From Amphibacillus sp052055485 (GTDB lineage Bacteria; Bacillota; Bacilli; Bacillales; Amphibacillaceae), in NCBI RefSeq assembly GCF_052055485.1, contig NZ_CP197171.1, positions 186,001 to 250,000 on the forward strand: DNA of 64,000 nucleotides. The letters are read 5' to 3'. Below the pieces are notes generated by a model, which made no database searches, was not told where the DNA came from, and was given only the letters and a program-made list of their open reading frames with translations. Position numbers and translations under genes: made by a program. The stretch's first letter is position 1, and each line of letters starts with the position of its first letter. Below, one piece after another: positions 27,400-37,135 of the stretch.

Positions 27400-27986
27400 A
27401 ATGAATCCCCCTTAGAAATTAATTGTTGAATCGTTCTTGGATATAAGTCGTGCTCAATCTGTTGGATTGTGGTTTGGAGTTGTTCATGGGTCATGCCTAT
27501 TTTAACATTGACAGCTTCTTGAGCGATGATCTCACCGGTATCCATACCGGAATCAATATAATGAATCGTCACGCCAGATACTTTAACACCTGCTTTCAAT
27601 GCCTGACCGATCGCATCTAAACCTGGAAAAGCAGGCAATAGAGAGGGATGAATATTAATCATTCGTCCTTGATAGCGCTTGAGTAACGTTGATCCAACTA
27701 AGCGCATATAACCCGCTAAAATAATCCAATCAACAGCATGCATTTCTAGTTCATTGATAATCGCTTGCTCAAATACTGCCTTTTCTTGATAATCTACTGC
27801 TTTAAAAATGAAAACAGGTCGATTATTCTGCCGGGCTTTCTCAATCACTTTAGCCTCTGGTTGATCACAGACAACTAAGCCGACTTCCGCCTCAAGCTTT
27901 CCTGCTCGAATCGCTTGTTCAATCGCTTGATAGTTACTACCCGTTCCAGAAGCAAAAATAGCTAATTTTATTTTAGCGCTCAACAA
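27396..27986 (-). CDS. purN: Phosphoribosylglycinamide formyltransferase
   Basis: 196 residues. FASGTGSNYQAI binds the phosphate, and the catalytic residues appear in MINIHPSLLPAFPG and in VSGVTIHYIDSGMDTGEII. It transfers a formyl group from 10-formyl-THF to GAR. The frame starts with TTG codons (27986 or 27983) after GGTGAAGC, overlapping the end of purM by 14 bp; a non-ATG start is likely. Confidence 0.95.
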   Translation of the reverse strand: MLSAKIKLAIFASGTGSNYQAIEQAIRAGKLEAEVGLVVCDQPEAKVIEKARQNNRPVFIFKAVDYQEKAVFEQAIINELEMHAVDWIILAGYMRLVGSTLLKRYQGRMINIHPSLLPAFPGLDAIGQALKAGVKVSGVTIHYIDSGMDTGEIIAQEAVNVKIGMTHEQLQTTIQQIEHDLYPRTIQQLISKGDSF

Positions 27987-29001
27987 GCTTCACCCCAGAC
28001 CCTTCGATAACTTGACCGATTACATAAGCCGTTTCACCTGTCGTATTTAATGTTGCTAAAGCCTGCCCCACTTGCTCCTGACTGATAACAACAACCATGC
28101 CAATCCCCATATTAAAGACAGCCATCGCCTGTTCAAAGCTTAAATCAGCCTGTTCTTGTAAAAAGCTTAGAATCGGTGGAACTGCCCAACTATTGTGCCA
28201 AATTTCAGCAGCTAAAGTATCAGGTAAAATCCGAGGGATATTCTCAACAAAACCTCCGCCCGTAATATGGCTGATGCCTTTGATCTCGATTGCTTGCTTT
28301 AATTGTTCAATGGCTTTTGTATAAATCTTCGTCGGTTCAAGCAGTGCCTCGCCAATTGTTGTTTTTAATTGTGTTGGCTGATCTGATAATTTCAAATGTT
28401 GATCGGTTAGTATTTTGCGTACCAATGAAAAACCATTTGAATGTACACCACTTGATGCTAAGCCAATCAAAGCATCACCTGATTTGATCTGATCACCAGT
28501 TATTAAATCTGCTTTATTGGCAAGCCCGACAACGAAACCCGCTAAATCATATTCATTATCCCCATACATACCGGGCATTTCAGCGGTTTCACCGCCAATT
28601 AAAGCCGCACCACTCTCGACACAGCCATCAGCAATCCCTTTGACAATCTGCTCAATTTGTTCAGGATGATTTTTGCCACAGGCGATATAATCAAGGAAAA
28701 ATAATGGGTTAGCGCCTTGTGCAACAATATCATTGACACACATGGCGACTAAATCAATACCAACAGTGTCGTGCTGATCAAGTTCAAAAGCAAGCTTCAG
28801 CTTTGTGCCTACGCCATCTGTCCCTGAAACAAGGACAGGTTCTTCGTATGAAAAGCCAGCTAACTCAAACAAACCGGCAAAAGCACCGACACCACCGATA
28901 ACTTCCGAACGATCCGTTCGTTTAATGTGTTTTTTCATTAACTCCACTGACTGATAGCCTGCTGTTACATCAACACCTGCCGCTTGATAAACATCACTCA
29001 T
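27973..29001 (-). CDS. purM: Phosphoribosylformylglycinamidine cyclo-ligase (AIR synthetase)
   Basis: 342 residues, ATG 29001 after AAAGGAGCAAAGGC. Typical AIRS motifs: SGTDGVGTKL, GIDLVAMCVNDI, GGETAEMPGMY and the glycine-rich ITGGGFVENIPR. ATP-dependent ring closure giving AIR. Unlike the other pur genes it is separated from the preceding gene, purF, by 365 bp that hold hairpins and a diverged copy of the dispersed repeat. Confidence 0.96.
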   Translation of the reverse strand: MSDVYQAAGVDVTAGYQSVELMKKHIKRTDRSEVIGGVGAFAGLFELAGFSYEEPVLVSGTDGVGTKLKLAFELDQHDTVGIDLVAMCVNDIVAQGANPLFFLDYIACGKNHPEQIEQIVKGIADGCVESGAALIGGETAEMPGMYGDNEYDLAGFVVGLANKADLITGDQIKSGDALIGLASSGVHSNGFSLVRKILTDQHLKLSDQPTQLKTTIGEALLEPTKIYTKAIEQLKQAIEIKGISHITGGGFVENIPRILPDTLAAEIWHNSWAVPPILSFLQEQADLSFEQAMAVFNMGIGMVVVISQEQVGQALATLNTTGETAYVIGQVIEGSGVKLVER

Positions 29002-29044
29002 GCCTTTGCTCCTTTTTTATTATTGAAAGAAAATAGCTAGACAC

Positions 29045-29366
29045 TACTTTAACGAACCACTTCACTGATTGGGACTGCGATTGCTCGTCCCACCGAAAAC
29101 ATTTGTTAGTTGAACCAATCAGGTCGTTACTGTCAGTTGATACCATTAGAAAAACTCGCTCTCGCTCGCCATTTGAGTGAGAGGGTTAGTTTTTCTTATA
29201 CTTAGCACATTAAAATTTCCACTTCATCGAATGACTACTCGACTGAAATTTTATCCTTTCCTAATGTGCAAGGGTATGACACAAGGTCCTCCCCCACTTA
29301 CAATGCTTAGTTTCCTTCGAATTCTTAAAGTGGGGGGTCTTTACTGACAGTTGTACTACGATAAAT
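29045..29366 (+). repeat. Diverged, enlarged relative of the dispersed repeat inside the pur operon
   Basis: The left part (about 29050-29140) aligns with the 164-bp element: GATTGGGACT...GTCCCA for CAGTGGGAG...CTCCCACTG, then TTAGTTGA and ATCAGG. The right part (29341-29366) aligns with its right end. The inner arms have both changed but still pair: ACTGTCAGT (29129-29137) with ACTGACAGT (29343-29351), where the other copies pair CGTCCG with CGGACG. Between them are two more hairpins, AGAAAAACT/AGTTTTTCT (29148-29196) and CCCCCACTT/AAGTGGGGG (29291-29336). The purF stop codon lies at the boundary. Confidence 0.55.
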
Positions 29367-30773
29367 TTATTTATCGGTCGCACTTGCTGTATTCAGGTGA
29401 ATTTCGGTCGGGTACCTTCCCGTAAAGCAAGCTTTGCAAATGCCTTGCTCAATCGAATCCACTTGGACAAGTGATTTCTCTAACCCTTCCACAGATAAAA
29501 AGGCTAAGCTATCTGCACCAATTTCTTCAGCCATTTCTTCAATCGAGTATTGTGCGGCAATTAAATCACCGGTCACAGATGTATCGACCCCATAAAAGCA
29601 AGGATTTTTGATCGGGGGTGCTGCAATCCGCACATGCACCTCTGTAGCCCCAGCTTCTTTTAACAATCGGACAATTCGCCGACTTGTCGTCCCTCGAACA
29701 ATCGAATCGTCAACCATTACCACTCGTTTGCCATTGACAATACCACGGACAGGTGAGAGCTTCATTTTCACTCCTTGTTCACGTGAAGACTGAGTGGGTT
29801 CAATAAAGGTTCGCCCAATATAACGATTTTTGATTAAACCCAGTTCGTAAGGAATACTCGTTTCTTCAGCAAAACCAATCGCGGCGGAAATACTTGAATC
29901 AGGGACTCCTGTGACAACATCTGCCTCAACGCTCGCCTCTTTAGCCAATTGTTTCCCCATCACTTTTCGGCTGGCATGGACATTTAAACCATTTAAATCG
30001 CTGTCTGGACGAGCAAAATAAACATATTCCATTGCGCAAAGTGAGCGTTGCATTGGTGTGGCGAACAGGGTTGATGTCAAGCCGTTTTTATCAATCACTA
30101 GCAATTCACCCGGTTTGACTTCACGGACATGTTCAGCCCCGACTAGATCAAAGGCACATGTTTCTGAGGCAACAACATATGCCCCCTCTATTTGCCCAAG
30201 TGATAATGGCCGCAAGCCATATGGATCAAGGGCAACAAATAGCTGATCCTCAGTCAATAGGACAAGGGCATAGGCCCCTTTGACCATTCCCAACGCCTGT
30301 TTAATCGCATCCGCTAAGGCAAGATAACCTCCCCGTTTAATGAGATGGGCAATCACTTCTGTATCTGATGTCGTTTGCAAAATACTGCCTTGTGCTTCTA
30401 ATTGGGTTTTTAAAGCAAAATCATTGACGATTTTCCCATTATGAGCCAGTGCCATGCTTGATGTCTGCGAACGAAAGAGTAGTGGCTGGACATTTTCAAA
30501 ACCGCTCTCCTCCTCTGTCGCATAACGAACATGACCAATTGCACTTGTGCCTTTTAAGCTAGCGAGCTGTTGCTGATCAAAAACAGCATTAACTAAGCCG
30601 ATTCCTTTATGGATATGAAGCTGCTCACCATCACTGGTCACAATTCCAGCTCCCTGTTGTCCACGGTGTTGTAAGGCATGCAGGCCGTAGAAGGTAAGTT
30701 CAGCTGCCTTTTCATGACCAAAAATTGCAAAGACCCCGCACTCTTCATTTAAGCCTTTGACTTCAGCAAGCAT
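29367..30773 (-). CDS. purF: Amidophosphoribosyltransferase
   Basis: 468 residues, first committed enzyme of purine synthesis (PRPP + Gln to phosphoribosylamine). ATG 30773 after AAAGGAGCG gives MLAEVKGLNEECGVF, where the 11-residue propeptide precedes the nucleophile Cys12, as in Bacillus. The Ntn glutaminase domain (HALQHRGQQGAG, HVRYAT, LAHNGKIVN) is followed by the phosphoribosyltransferase domain (VVMVDDSIVRGTTSRR) and Fe-S ligand cysteines near CFYGVDTS and GICKACFTG. It overlaps purL by 25 bp. Confidence 0.97.
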   Translation of the reverse strand: MLAEVKGLNEECGVFAIFGHEKAAELTFYGLHALQHRGQQGAGIVTSDGEQLHIHKGIGLVNAVFDQQQLASLKGTSAIGHVRYATEEESGFENVQPLLFRSQTSSMALAHNGKIVNDFALKTQLEAQGSILQTTSDTEVIAHLIKRGGYLALADAIKQALGMVKGAYALVLLTEDQLFVALDPYGLRPLSLGQIEGAYVVASETCAFDLVGAEHVREVKPGELLVIDKNGLTSTLFATPMQRSLCAMEYVYFARPDSDLNGLNVHASRKVMGKQLAKEASVEADVVTGVPDSSISAAIGFAEETSIPYELGLIKNRYIGRTFIEPTQSSREQGVKMKLSPVRGIVNGKRVVMVDDSIVRGTTSRRIVRLLKEAGATEVHVRIAAPPIKNPCFYGVDTSVTGDLIAAQYSIEEMAEEIGADSLAFLSVEGLEKSLVQVDSIEQGICKACFTGRYPTEIHLNTASATDK

Positions 30774-32977
30774 GGAATCGCTCCTTTCCAAAGCCTTTCA
30801 AGCTGACTGACAGCCTGATCAATGACCACTTGCTGATTAACTATGATTTGAAGCTGATTTCCTTTCGTCACTTGACCAATAATGGTTGCATCATCAACAA
30901 GCTGTAAAAAAGCTGCAACTTGGTCTGGAGCAACCGAAACAAGAAAACGTGATTGCGACTCACTAAACAATAAAGTTGTCGGGTCACCAGTTAAGTCAAC
31001 TTTTGCTCCTAAATGCTCAGTTCCAAATATACTTTCTGCCAGAGCAACAGCTAAACCACCTTCTGACAAGTCATGAGCCGATTGAACAAGCCCTGCTTGG
31101 ATCGCTTTTAACAATTGTTGTTGTCTTTTTTTCTCGACAGCAAGCTCAAGACTCGGAGCTTTACCAAAATACTTTCCTTCTAACAGATTTTGTAGTTCAC
31201 TGCCACCAAATTCTGCTTTGGTTTCACCAATTAACAAAATCACATCCTGATCTGCTTTAAATGGAGACGTTGTGATATCTTTTGTTGAACGGTGGAGACC
31301 AACCATCCCAACAATTGGCGTTGGAAAAATAGGCTGACCGGCTGTCTCGTTATACAGTGAGACATTGCCGCTAACAACAGGTGTACCTAGTTCAACACTA
31401 GCCTTTGCCATTCCTTCAACACTTTTCTCCATTTGCCAATAGTTTTCCGGCTTATCTGGATTACCAAAATTAAGCCCATCGGTTAAGGCGAGTGGCTCAG
31501 CACCTGAAGCAACAATATTTCGAGCCGCTTCTGCAACCGCAATTTGCCCGCCTACTTCTGGATCGAGATAGAGATAGCGTGAATTACAATCCGTCGTTAA
31601 GGCAATGGCTTTATCATAACCCCGTATTTTGATTACAGCCGCATCTGAACCCGGCGCAACAACAGTATTGGCTTGAGCCATTGAGTCGAATTGCTGATAC
31701 GCATATTCTTTGCTAGCAATTGTTGGTTGCTGTAATAATTGAGTGAGTACGTGCTCATAATCATCAACTTCCGGTTGGTAAATAGCTTGCTTTTGAAAGA
31801 TCTGATAATAAGCAGGTTCCTGAGCTTGCTTTTGGTAAACGGGTGCATCTTCAGCTAATGGATCAACAGGAATATCACAGACGACTTCCCCTTTATGTAA
31901 TAACCTGAATTGTTTATCTGCTGTCACTCGTCCAATTGCAACAGCTTCTAAGTCATACTTTGCAAATATAGCAAAAATCTCTTGCTCTCGCCCTTGTTTA
32001 ACAACTAGTAACATCCGCTCTTGCGATTCAGATAGCATCATTTCATAGGCTGTCATGTTTGCCTCTCGCTGTGGAACAAGATCTAAATTCAGTTCCATTC
32101 CCATGCCAGCTTTACTCGCCATTTCACTAGCTGAAGAGGTTAATCCAGCAGCTCCCATATCCTGCATCCCAATGATCGCATCAGAGTGAATCACTTCTAG
32201 CCAAGCATCGATTAACAGTTTTTCAACAAACGGGTCTCCCGCTTGAATATCCGAGCCCTGTCCATCAGCATCCCCTGATAAATCGACAGAGGCAAATGTA
32301 GCACCATGAATCCCATCACGACCGGTTTTTGAACCGACATAAATGACCGTATTCCCGAGCCCCGCTGCTATACCTGTTTGAATATCCTTGTGATCAATTA
32401 AGCCAACCCCCATTGCATTGACTAAAGGATTGCCTTGATAACACGAATCAAATTGGACTTCACCACCAACTGTCGGTACACCGAGACGATTACCGTAACC
32501 CGCAATACCACGAATCACTTGATCAAATAAATACTTCGTTCGTTCCGTAGTCAGTGGTCCAAAACGCAATGCATTCAATGCAGCAATCGGCTTCGCTCCC
32601 ATTGAAAAAATATCACGAATCACGCCGCCAACCCCAGTTGCTGCGCCTTGATAAGGCTCGACCGCTGATGGATGGTTGTGGCTTTCAATTTTAAAGACAA
32701 GGCCTTGACCGTCACCAATATCAACAATGCCTGCCCCTTCACCAGGTCCTTGGATCACTTGCGGACCTGCACTCGAAAATTCGCGCAGTAAAGGTTTTGA
32801 TGTTTTATAACTACAATGCTCAGACCACATCACAGAAAAAATACCCGTTTCCGTATAGTTCGGTTGACGCCCTAAAATCTGAACGATCAATTGATATTCG
32901 TCATCAGTCAAGCCCATCTCCAAATAATGCTGTTCTCTTTCAATCGCTTCTGGACTTGGCTCAAACATTTGTAACAT
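30749..32977 (-). CDS. purL: Phosphoribosylformylglycinamidine synthase subunit PurL
   Basis: 742 residues, the small PurL type that needs PurS and PurQ. WSEHCSYKTSKPLLREF, KIESHNHPSAVEPYQGAATGV, GDPFVEKLL and SAHDLSEGGLAVALAE are conserved. It forms FGAM from FGAR, ATP and the ammonia supplied by PurQ. ATG 32977 after GGAGGGAACAAC; it overlaps purQ by 17 bp. Confidence 0.97.
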   Translation of the reverse strand: MLQMFEPSPEAIEREQHYLEMGLTDDEYQLIVQILGRQPNYTETGIFSVMWSEHCSYKTSKPLLREFSSAGPQVIQGPGEGAGIVDIGDGQGLVFKIESHNHPSAVEPYQGAATGVGGVIRDIFSMGAKPIAALNALRFGPLTTERTKYLFDQVIRGIAGYGNRLGVPTVGGEVQFDSCYQGNPLVNAMGVGLIDHKDIQTGIAAGLGNTVIYVGSKTGRDGIHGATFASVDLSGDADGQGSDIQAGDPFVEKLLIDAWLEVIHSDAIIGMQDMGAAGLTSSASEMASKAGMGMELNLDLVPQREANMTAYEMMLSESQERMLLVVKQGREQEIFAIFAKYDLEAVAIGRVTADKQFRLLHKGEVVCDIPVDPLAEDAPVYQKQAQEPAYYQIFQKQAIYQPEVDDYEHVLTQLLQQPTIASKEYAYQQFDSMAQANTVVAPGSDAAVIKIRGYDKAIALTTDCNSRYLYLDPEVGGQIAVAEAARNIVASGAEPLALTDGLNFGNPDKPENYWQMEKSVEGMAKASVELGTPVVSGNVSLYNETAGQPIFPTPIVGMVGLHRSTKDITTSPFKADQDVILLIGETKAEFGGSELQNLLEGKYFGKAPSLELAVEKKRQQQLLKAIQAGLVQSAHDLSEGGLAVALAESIFGTEHLGAKVDLTGDPTTLLFSESQSRFLVSVAPDQVAAFLQLVDDATIIGQVTKGNQLQIIVNQQVVIDQAVSQLERLWKGAIPCLLKSKA

Positions 32978-33638
32978 GTTGTTCCCTCCAATTGTTTACC
33001 ATTGATTGAAATAGTCTTAGACCCGCTTCACTGCCTAAACTAGTTTCTGTCGCTCGTTCAGGGTGTGGCATCATGCCAAGTACATTGCCTTTTTCATTAA
33101 CAAGCCCCGCAATATTTCCAATCGAGCCATTCGGGTTAGCTTGATAGGTAAAGACGATTTGCTTATTTTCTTCTAATCGAGCTAAGGTTTGCTCATCACA
33201 GTAATAGCACCCTTCACCATGGGCAATCGGCATAGAAATGACTTCATCTTGATCATATCCAGTTGTGAAAAACGTTTGATTATTGCGAACAATCAGATTT
33301 TTATTCTGAGAAATAAAAGCTAACGCTTTATTTTTCAACATAACTCCAGGTAAAAGATCTGCTTCTAGTAAAATTTGAAAGCCATTTCCAATCGCTAAAA
33401 TAGGTATCCCTTGCTCAGCTTTTACCCGAATTTCTGACATAATCTCTGTCCGAGCTGCAAGTGCACCTGGGCGTAAATAATCACCGTAAGAAAATCCACC
33501 AGAAATGATCAGAGTATCATAGTTTCCTAAATTTGTTTCTTTGTACCAAATGAGCTCAACTTCTAGATTAAGAATAAGACGGACAACTTCATACACATCA
33601 TGGCTTGATCCAGGGAAAACAATTACTCCACATTTCAC
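32961..33638 (-). CDS. purQ: Phosphoribosylformylglycinamidine synthase subunit PurQ
   Basis: 225 residues, class I glutamine amidotransferase. MKCGVIVFPGSSHD at the start, and the final catalytic His/Glu in GMMPHPERA. The usual nucleophile-elbow motif is GVCNGFQ; here it reads LAIGNGFQILLEADLLPG, with Gly where the nucleophile Cys stands in other PurQ proteins (AGT.. and ATTGGAAATGG region on the minus strand). Otherwise it is a full-length PurQ, overlapping purS by 4 bp. If the Cys is truly absent, ammonia delivery may rely on free ammonia. Confidence 0.93.
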   Translation of the reverse strand: MKCGVIVFPGSSHDVYEVVRLILNLEVELIWYKETNLGNYDTLIISGGFSYGDYLRPGALAARTEIMSEIRVKAEQGIPILAIGNGFQILLEADLLPGVMLKNKALAFISQNKNLIVRNNQTFFTTGYDQDEVISMPIAHGEGCYYCDEQTLARLEENKQIVFTYQANPNGSIGNIAGLVNEKGNVLGMMPHPERATETSLGSEAGLRLFQSMVNNWREQHVTNV

Positions 33639-33886
33639 TCAGACTCACACTCCTCTAGGGTGTAGCTGTAGTCTTCCATTTCAGGATTGACGAGTACCTT
33701 TTGACAGAGGGCTTCTACTTGCTCGTTAATATTTTCCTTATTTGCAAACGTTAATTCGACCCACTTCCCGATTCGAACATTGCTGATCCCTTGAACAGCT
33801 AAATCCTTAATTAACTCTTCAACTGCCTTCCCTTGCGTATCAAGTACACCTTTTTTTAATCCGATCTGAATACTTGCCTTAATCAT
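33635..33886 (-). CDS. purS: Phosphoribosylformylglycinamidine synthase subunit PurS
   Basis: 83 residues, ATG 33886. KASIQIGLKKGVLDTQGKAV and VRIGKWVELTF are typical. PurS dimers bridge PurL and PurQ in Bacillota. Overlaps purC and purQ by 4 bp each, which indicates strong translational coupling. Confidence 0.95.
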   Translation of the reverse strand: MIKASIQIGLKKGVLDTQGKAVEELIKDLAVQGISNVRIGKWVELTFANKENINEQVEALCQKVLVNPEMEDYSYTLEECESE

Positions 33887-34593
33887 TTGATAGCCTCCAG
33901 TCGAGCTAATATTTTTTGATAAACGGTGAGTAGATTACTGCTTCCCTGACGAAAGACATCCTTATCTAAACTTTCACCTGTTGCCATATCCCAAAATCGG
34001 CATGTATCTGGTGAAATCTCATCCGCCAAGATAATATCTCCAGCTTGATTACGACCAAATTCTAGTTTGAAATCTACTAATTGAATAGAAACTTTTTCAA
34101 AATAAGGTTGTAATAGATGATTAATTCTTAAAGCAGAGTTCTTGATTAAATTAAGTTCTTCTCTTGTTATATCAGTCATAAGTAAAGCATGTTGATCGTT
34201 AACCAACGGATCATCTAATCCATCATCCTTGTAATAAAATTCAACTAAGGGAGGGTGAAAAACTGTTTTTTCTTTAAAACCTAACCGCTGAACAATACTT
34301 CCTGTCGCTAAGTTGCGGACAACAACTTCCAATGGAATAATCGTTGTTCGTTCAACGAGTTGCTCTGTATCATTAAGCTGCTTTTTAAAATGGCTGGGTA
34401 CATCAAATTCCGCTAAATATTGGAATATTTTTGCCGAAATCAAATTATTAAAGTAACCTTTGCCAACCATTTTTGCTTTCTTTTTTCCATTAAAAGCAGT
34501 TGCTTCATCCTTATAAGAAAGAATGAGCTGATTGAACTGATCGGTTAGATAAACTTGCTTCGCCTTCCCTTCGTACAAAAGCTCATTTTTCAC
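33883..34593 (-). CDS. purC: SAICAR synthetase
   Basis: 236 residues, ATG 34593. LLYEGKAKQVYLTD and YKDEATAFNGKKKA at the N-terminus, LVDFKLEFGRN and LADEISPDTCRFWD in the nucleotide-binding half. Adds aspartate to CAIR. Preceded by 112 bp after purB, the second longest gap in the operon after the purF-purM gap. Confidence 0.97.
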   Translation of the reverse strand: MKNELLYEGKAKQVYLTDQFNQLILSYKDEATAFNGKKKAKMVGKGYFNNLISAKIFQYLAEFDVPSHFKKQLNDTEQLVERTTIIPLEVVVRNLATGSIVQRLGFKEKTVFHPPLVEFYYKDDGLDDPLVNDQHALLMTDITREELNLIKNSALRINHLLQPYFEKVSIQLVDFKLEFGRNQAGDIILADEISPDTCRFWDMATGESLDKDVFRQGSSNLLTVYQKILARLEAIK

Positions 34594-34705
34594 TTGGTTC
34601 CCCCCTTGGATATTTAATTTCCTTACATTACTTTTTTGGAAAACGCTTTATCCATTTTTCCTTCCTCTCCATGTCGATGCTGGATCTATGTTACAGCCTG
34701 ATAAG

Positions 34706-36001
34706 TTAAATTAAACCCAATCGTTCAAAAATTTGGTCGACATTTTTCAAGTGATAGGTATAATCAAAACAATCAGCGATTTGCTGTTCGGAAAGAACTT
34801 CAGTAATCCTAGCTTCTTGCTCAATTAATGACCTGAAATGCGTTTCCGTTTCCCATGCTTTCATTGCATTGGGTTGAACAAGATCATAAGCTTCCTCTCG
34901 ACTCAGCCCTTGATCAATTAATGATAATAACACTCGTTGTGAGAAAATCACACCATGGGTTCGATCAATATTTCGCTTCATGTTTTCTGGAAAAACAGTT
35001 AAGTTTTTAACAATATTACTAAAACGATTTAGCATATAATTGATTGTAATTGTCGTATCTGGGAGGATAATTCGCTCTGCTGATGAATGTGAGATATCAC
35101 GTTCATGCCACAAAGAAACATTTTCATAAGCAGTTACCATGTAACCTCGCACCGTTCGAGCCAATCCAGCCATATTTTCAGAACCGATTGGATTTCGTTT
35201 ATGCGGCATCGCCGATGACCCCTTTTGACCCTTTGCAAAAAATTCCTCCACTTCACGTGTTTCTGTTTTTTGCAAGCCACGAATTTCAGTAGCAAACTTC
35301 TCTATCGATGTTGCAACAAGTGCTAGTGTTGATAAATACTGGGCATGACGATCTCGCTGCAAGGTTTGTGTTGATACAGGGGCAGGTTTAAGTCCTAATT
35401 TTTCACATACATACGTTTCCACTTTTGGATCAATGTTCGCATAAGTTCCGACTGCTCCTGACATTTTTCCGGTCTCCACTGTAGCAGCCGCCGCATTGAA
35501 TCGCTCCAGATTTCGTTTCATCTCTTCATACCAAAGTGCCATCTTCAAGCCAAAAGTCGTTGGTTCTGCATGCACGCCATGAGTTCGGCCCATCATCACT
35601 GTATGTTTATGCTCAATTGCTTTATCCTTTAAAATTTCTATGAAACGTTCAATGTCAGCACGAATAATCGCATTTGCTTGCTTTAATAAATACGAGAGTG
35701 CAGTATCAACGACATCTGTCGACGTTAAACCGTAATGAACCCACTTTTTCTCTTCTCCTAAAGTTTCCGAAACTGCCCGAGTAAAAGCAACAACATCATG
35801 ACGTGTTTCTTGCTCAATTTCTAAAATTCGTCCAATATCAAACGATGCTTTTTCACGCAGTTGTTTAACTTCATCCTTTGGGATAACACCGAGTTCACTC
35901 CAAGCTTCACAAGCAAGAATTTCTACTTCAAGCCATGCTTGATACTTATTTTCTTCTGTCCAAATGGCTCCCATTTCTGGTCGAGTATAACGTTCAATCA
36001 T
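34706..36001 (-). CDS. purB: Adenylosuccinate lyase
   Basis: 431 residues, fumarase/aspartase superfamily. The signature SSAMPHKRNPIGSEN, the catalytic His region GRTHGVHAEPTTFG and HYGLTSTDVVDTAL are present. It acts twice: SAICAR to AICAR, and adenylosuccinate to AMP. ATG 36001, 12 bp after purK. Confidence 0.97.
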   Translation of the reverse strand: MIERYTRPEMGAIWTEENKYQAWLEVEILACEAWSELGVIPKDEVKQLREKASFDIGRILEIEQETRHDVVAFTRAVSETLGEEKKWVHYGLTSTDVVDTALSYLLKQANAIIRADIERFIEILKDKAIEHKHTVMMGRTHGVHAEPTTFGLKMALWYEEMKRNLERFNAAAATVETGKMSGAVGTYANIDPKVETYVCEKLGLKPAPVSTQTLQRDRHAQYLSTLALVATSIEKFATEIRGLQKTETREVEEFFAKGQKGSSAMPHKRNPIGSENMAGLARTVRGYMVTAYENVSLWHERDISHSSAERIILPDTTITINYMLNRFSNIVKNLTVFPENMKRNIDRTHGVIFSQRVLLSLIDQGLSREEAYDLVQPNAMKAWETETHFRSLIEQEARITEVLSEQQIADCFDYTYHLKNVDQIFERLGLI

Positions 36002-36013
36002 CTATACATCCTC

Positions 36014-37135
36014 CTAAATAAGTTGCTGATCTTTTAATGTCATAAGCAGTTGGTCACGATTAGGATCAACAAAAGTTAAATGCCCCATTTTTCGTTTTGC
36101 TTGTATTTGATCCTTACCATAAATATGAATATGAGCTCGTTCAAGCTGATCAATTTTTGAAAAGTAAGGGTCAAGGTTATCACCGAGTAGGTTAACCATC
36201 ACAGCTCCACCATGGAAAACAACTGGTGTGAGCGGTAATCGACAAATCGCACGAATATGTTGCTCAAATTGCGAAATATTACACGCTTCAATCGTAAAAT
36301 GTCCAGAATTATGTGGACGTGGTGCTAGTTCATTGATATAAACATCCGTCCCCTTAACGAAAAGCTCAATCGCAAATGTTCCAATTACACCAAGTGCATT
36401 CGCAATCACTTTTGCGGCTTCTCTTCCCTGATCAAATATGTTTTGACTCACACGTGCAGGTGCAATGGTCATATGTAACATATGGTCACGATGCTGATTT
36501 TCAGCAATCGGAAAATAAATGATTTTACCGTCTGCAGAGCGGGTAAAAATCACTGATATTTCACAATCAAAGTTAACCAAGGATTCATAAATTAAGCGAT
36601 CCTCTTCCTGTAATAATACTTCTACCTTTGCAATATCACTTTCTGAAAATAGAGTGACCTGCCCTTTACCGTCATAACCACCTTGACATGTTTTGACAAT
36701 GGCAGGTAAACCAAGTTCTTTCATTACCCGCTTCAATTCTACAAGGTTACGAACCATTTGAAAAGGAACAACAGGTTGACCAAGCATTTTAATCATATGT
36801 TTTTCCTTTTCGCGATCTTGAGTCATTTCAAGTGCTTTCGTCCCTTGTGGCAAAAGACCAAGCTGCGCTAAATACTGAGCAGATTCTAGATCGACATTTT
36901 CAAATTCATAGGTAACAACATCTGTGACTTTGCCTAATTGTTTGATCGCATCGATATCATCATATGAAGCGATAATCTGTTGATCAGCAAGCTGCGCTGC
37001 CGGGCAATTAGGCTTTGGATCTAAAATGATGAGTCGATAGCCCATGTGTCTCGCCGCTGTCGCCATCATACGACCAAGCTGACCGCCCCCAATGATACCA
37101 ATCGTTTTTCCACAGAGTAACTGATCTTCAGACAA
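36014..37135 (-). CDS. purK: N5-carboxyaminoimidazole ribonucleotide synthase
   Basis: 373 residues, ATP-grasp. TIGIIGGGQLGRMMA binds AIR, and VKTCQGGYDGKGQ and INELAPRPHNSGH are the family motifs. Converts AIR, bicarbonate and ATP to N5-CAIR. The start overlaps purE by 8 bp. Confidence 0.97.
   Translation of the reverse strand: MSEDQLLCGKTIGIIGGGQLGRMMATAARHMGYRLIILDPKPNCPAAQLADQQIIASYDDIDAIKQLGKVTDVVTYEFENVDLESAQYLAQLGLLPQGTKALEMTQDREKEKHMIKMLGQPVVPFQMVRNLVELKRVMKELGLPAIVKTCQGGYDGKGQVTLFSESDIAKVEVLLQEEDRLIYESLVNFDCEISVIFTRSADGKIIYFPIAENQHRDHMLHMTIAPARVSQNIFDQGREAAKVIANALGVIGTFAIELFVKGTDVYINELAPRPHNSGHFTIEACNISQFEQHIRAICRLPLTPVVFHGGAVMVNLLGDNLDPYFSKIDQLERAHIHIYGKDQIQAKRKMGHLTFVDPNRDQLLMTLKDQQLI

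Noticed and set aside
29291..29336. Terminator ending the pur operon after purF
   Set aside because: The CCCCCACTT/AAGTGGGGG hairpin has no T-tract on the minus strand, and purMNHD lack another promoter that I can see.
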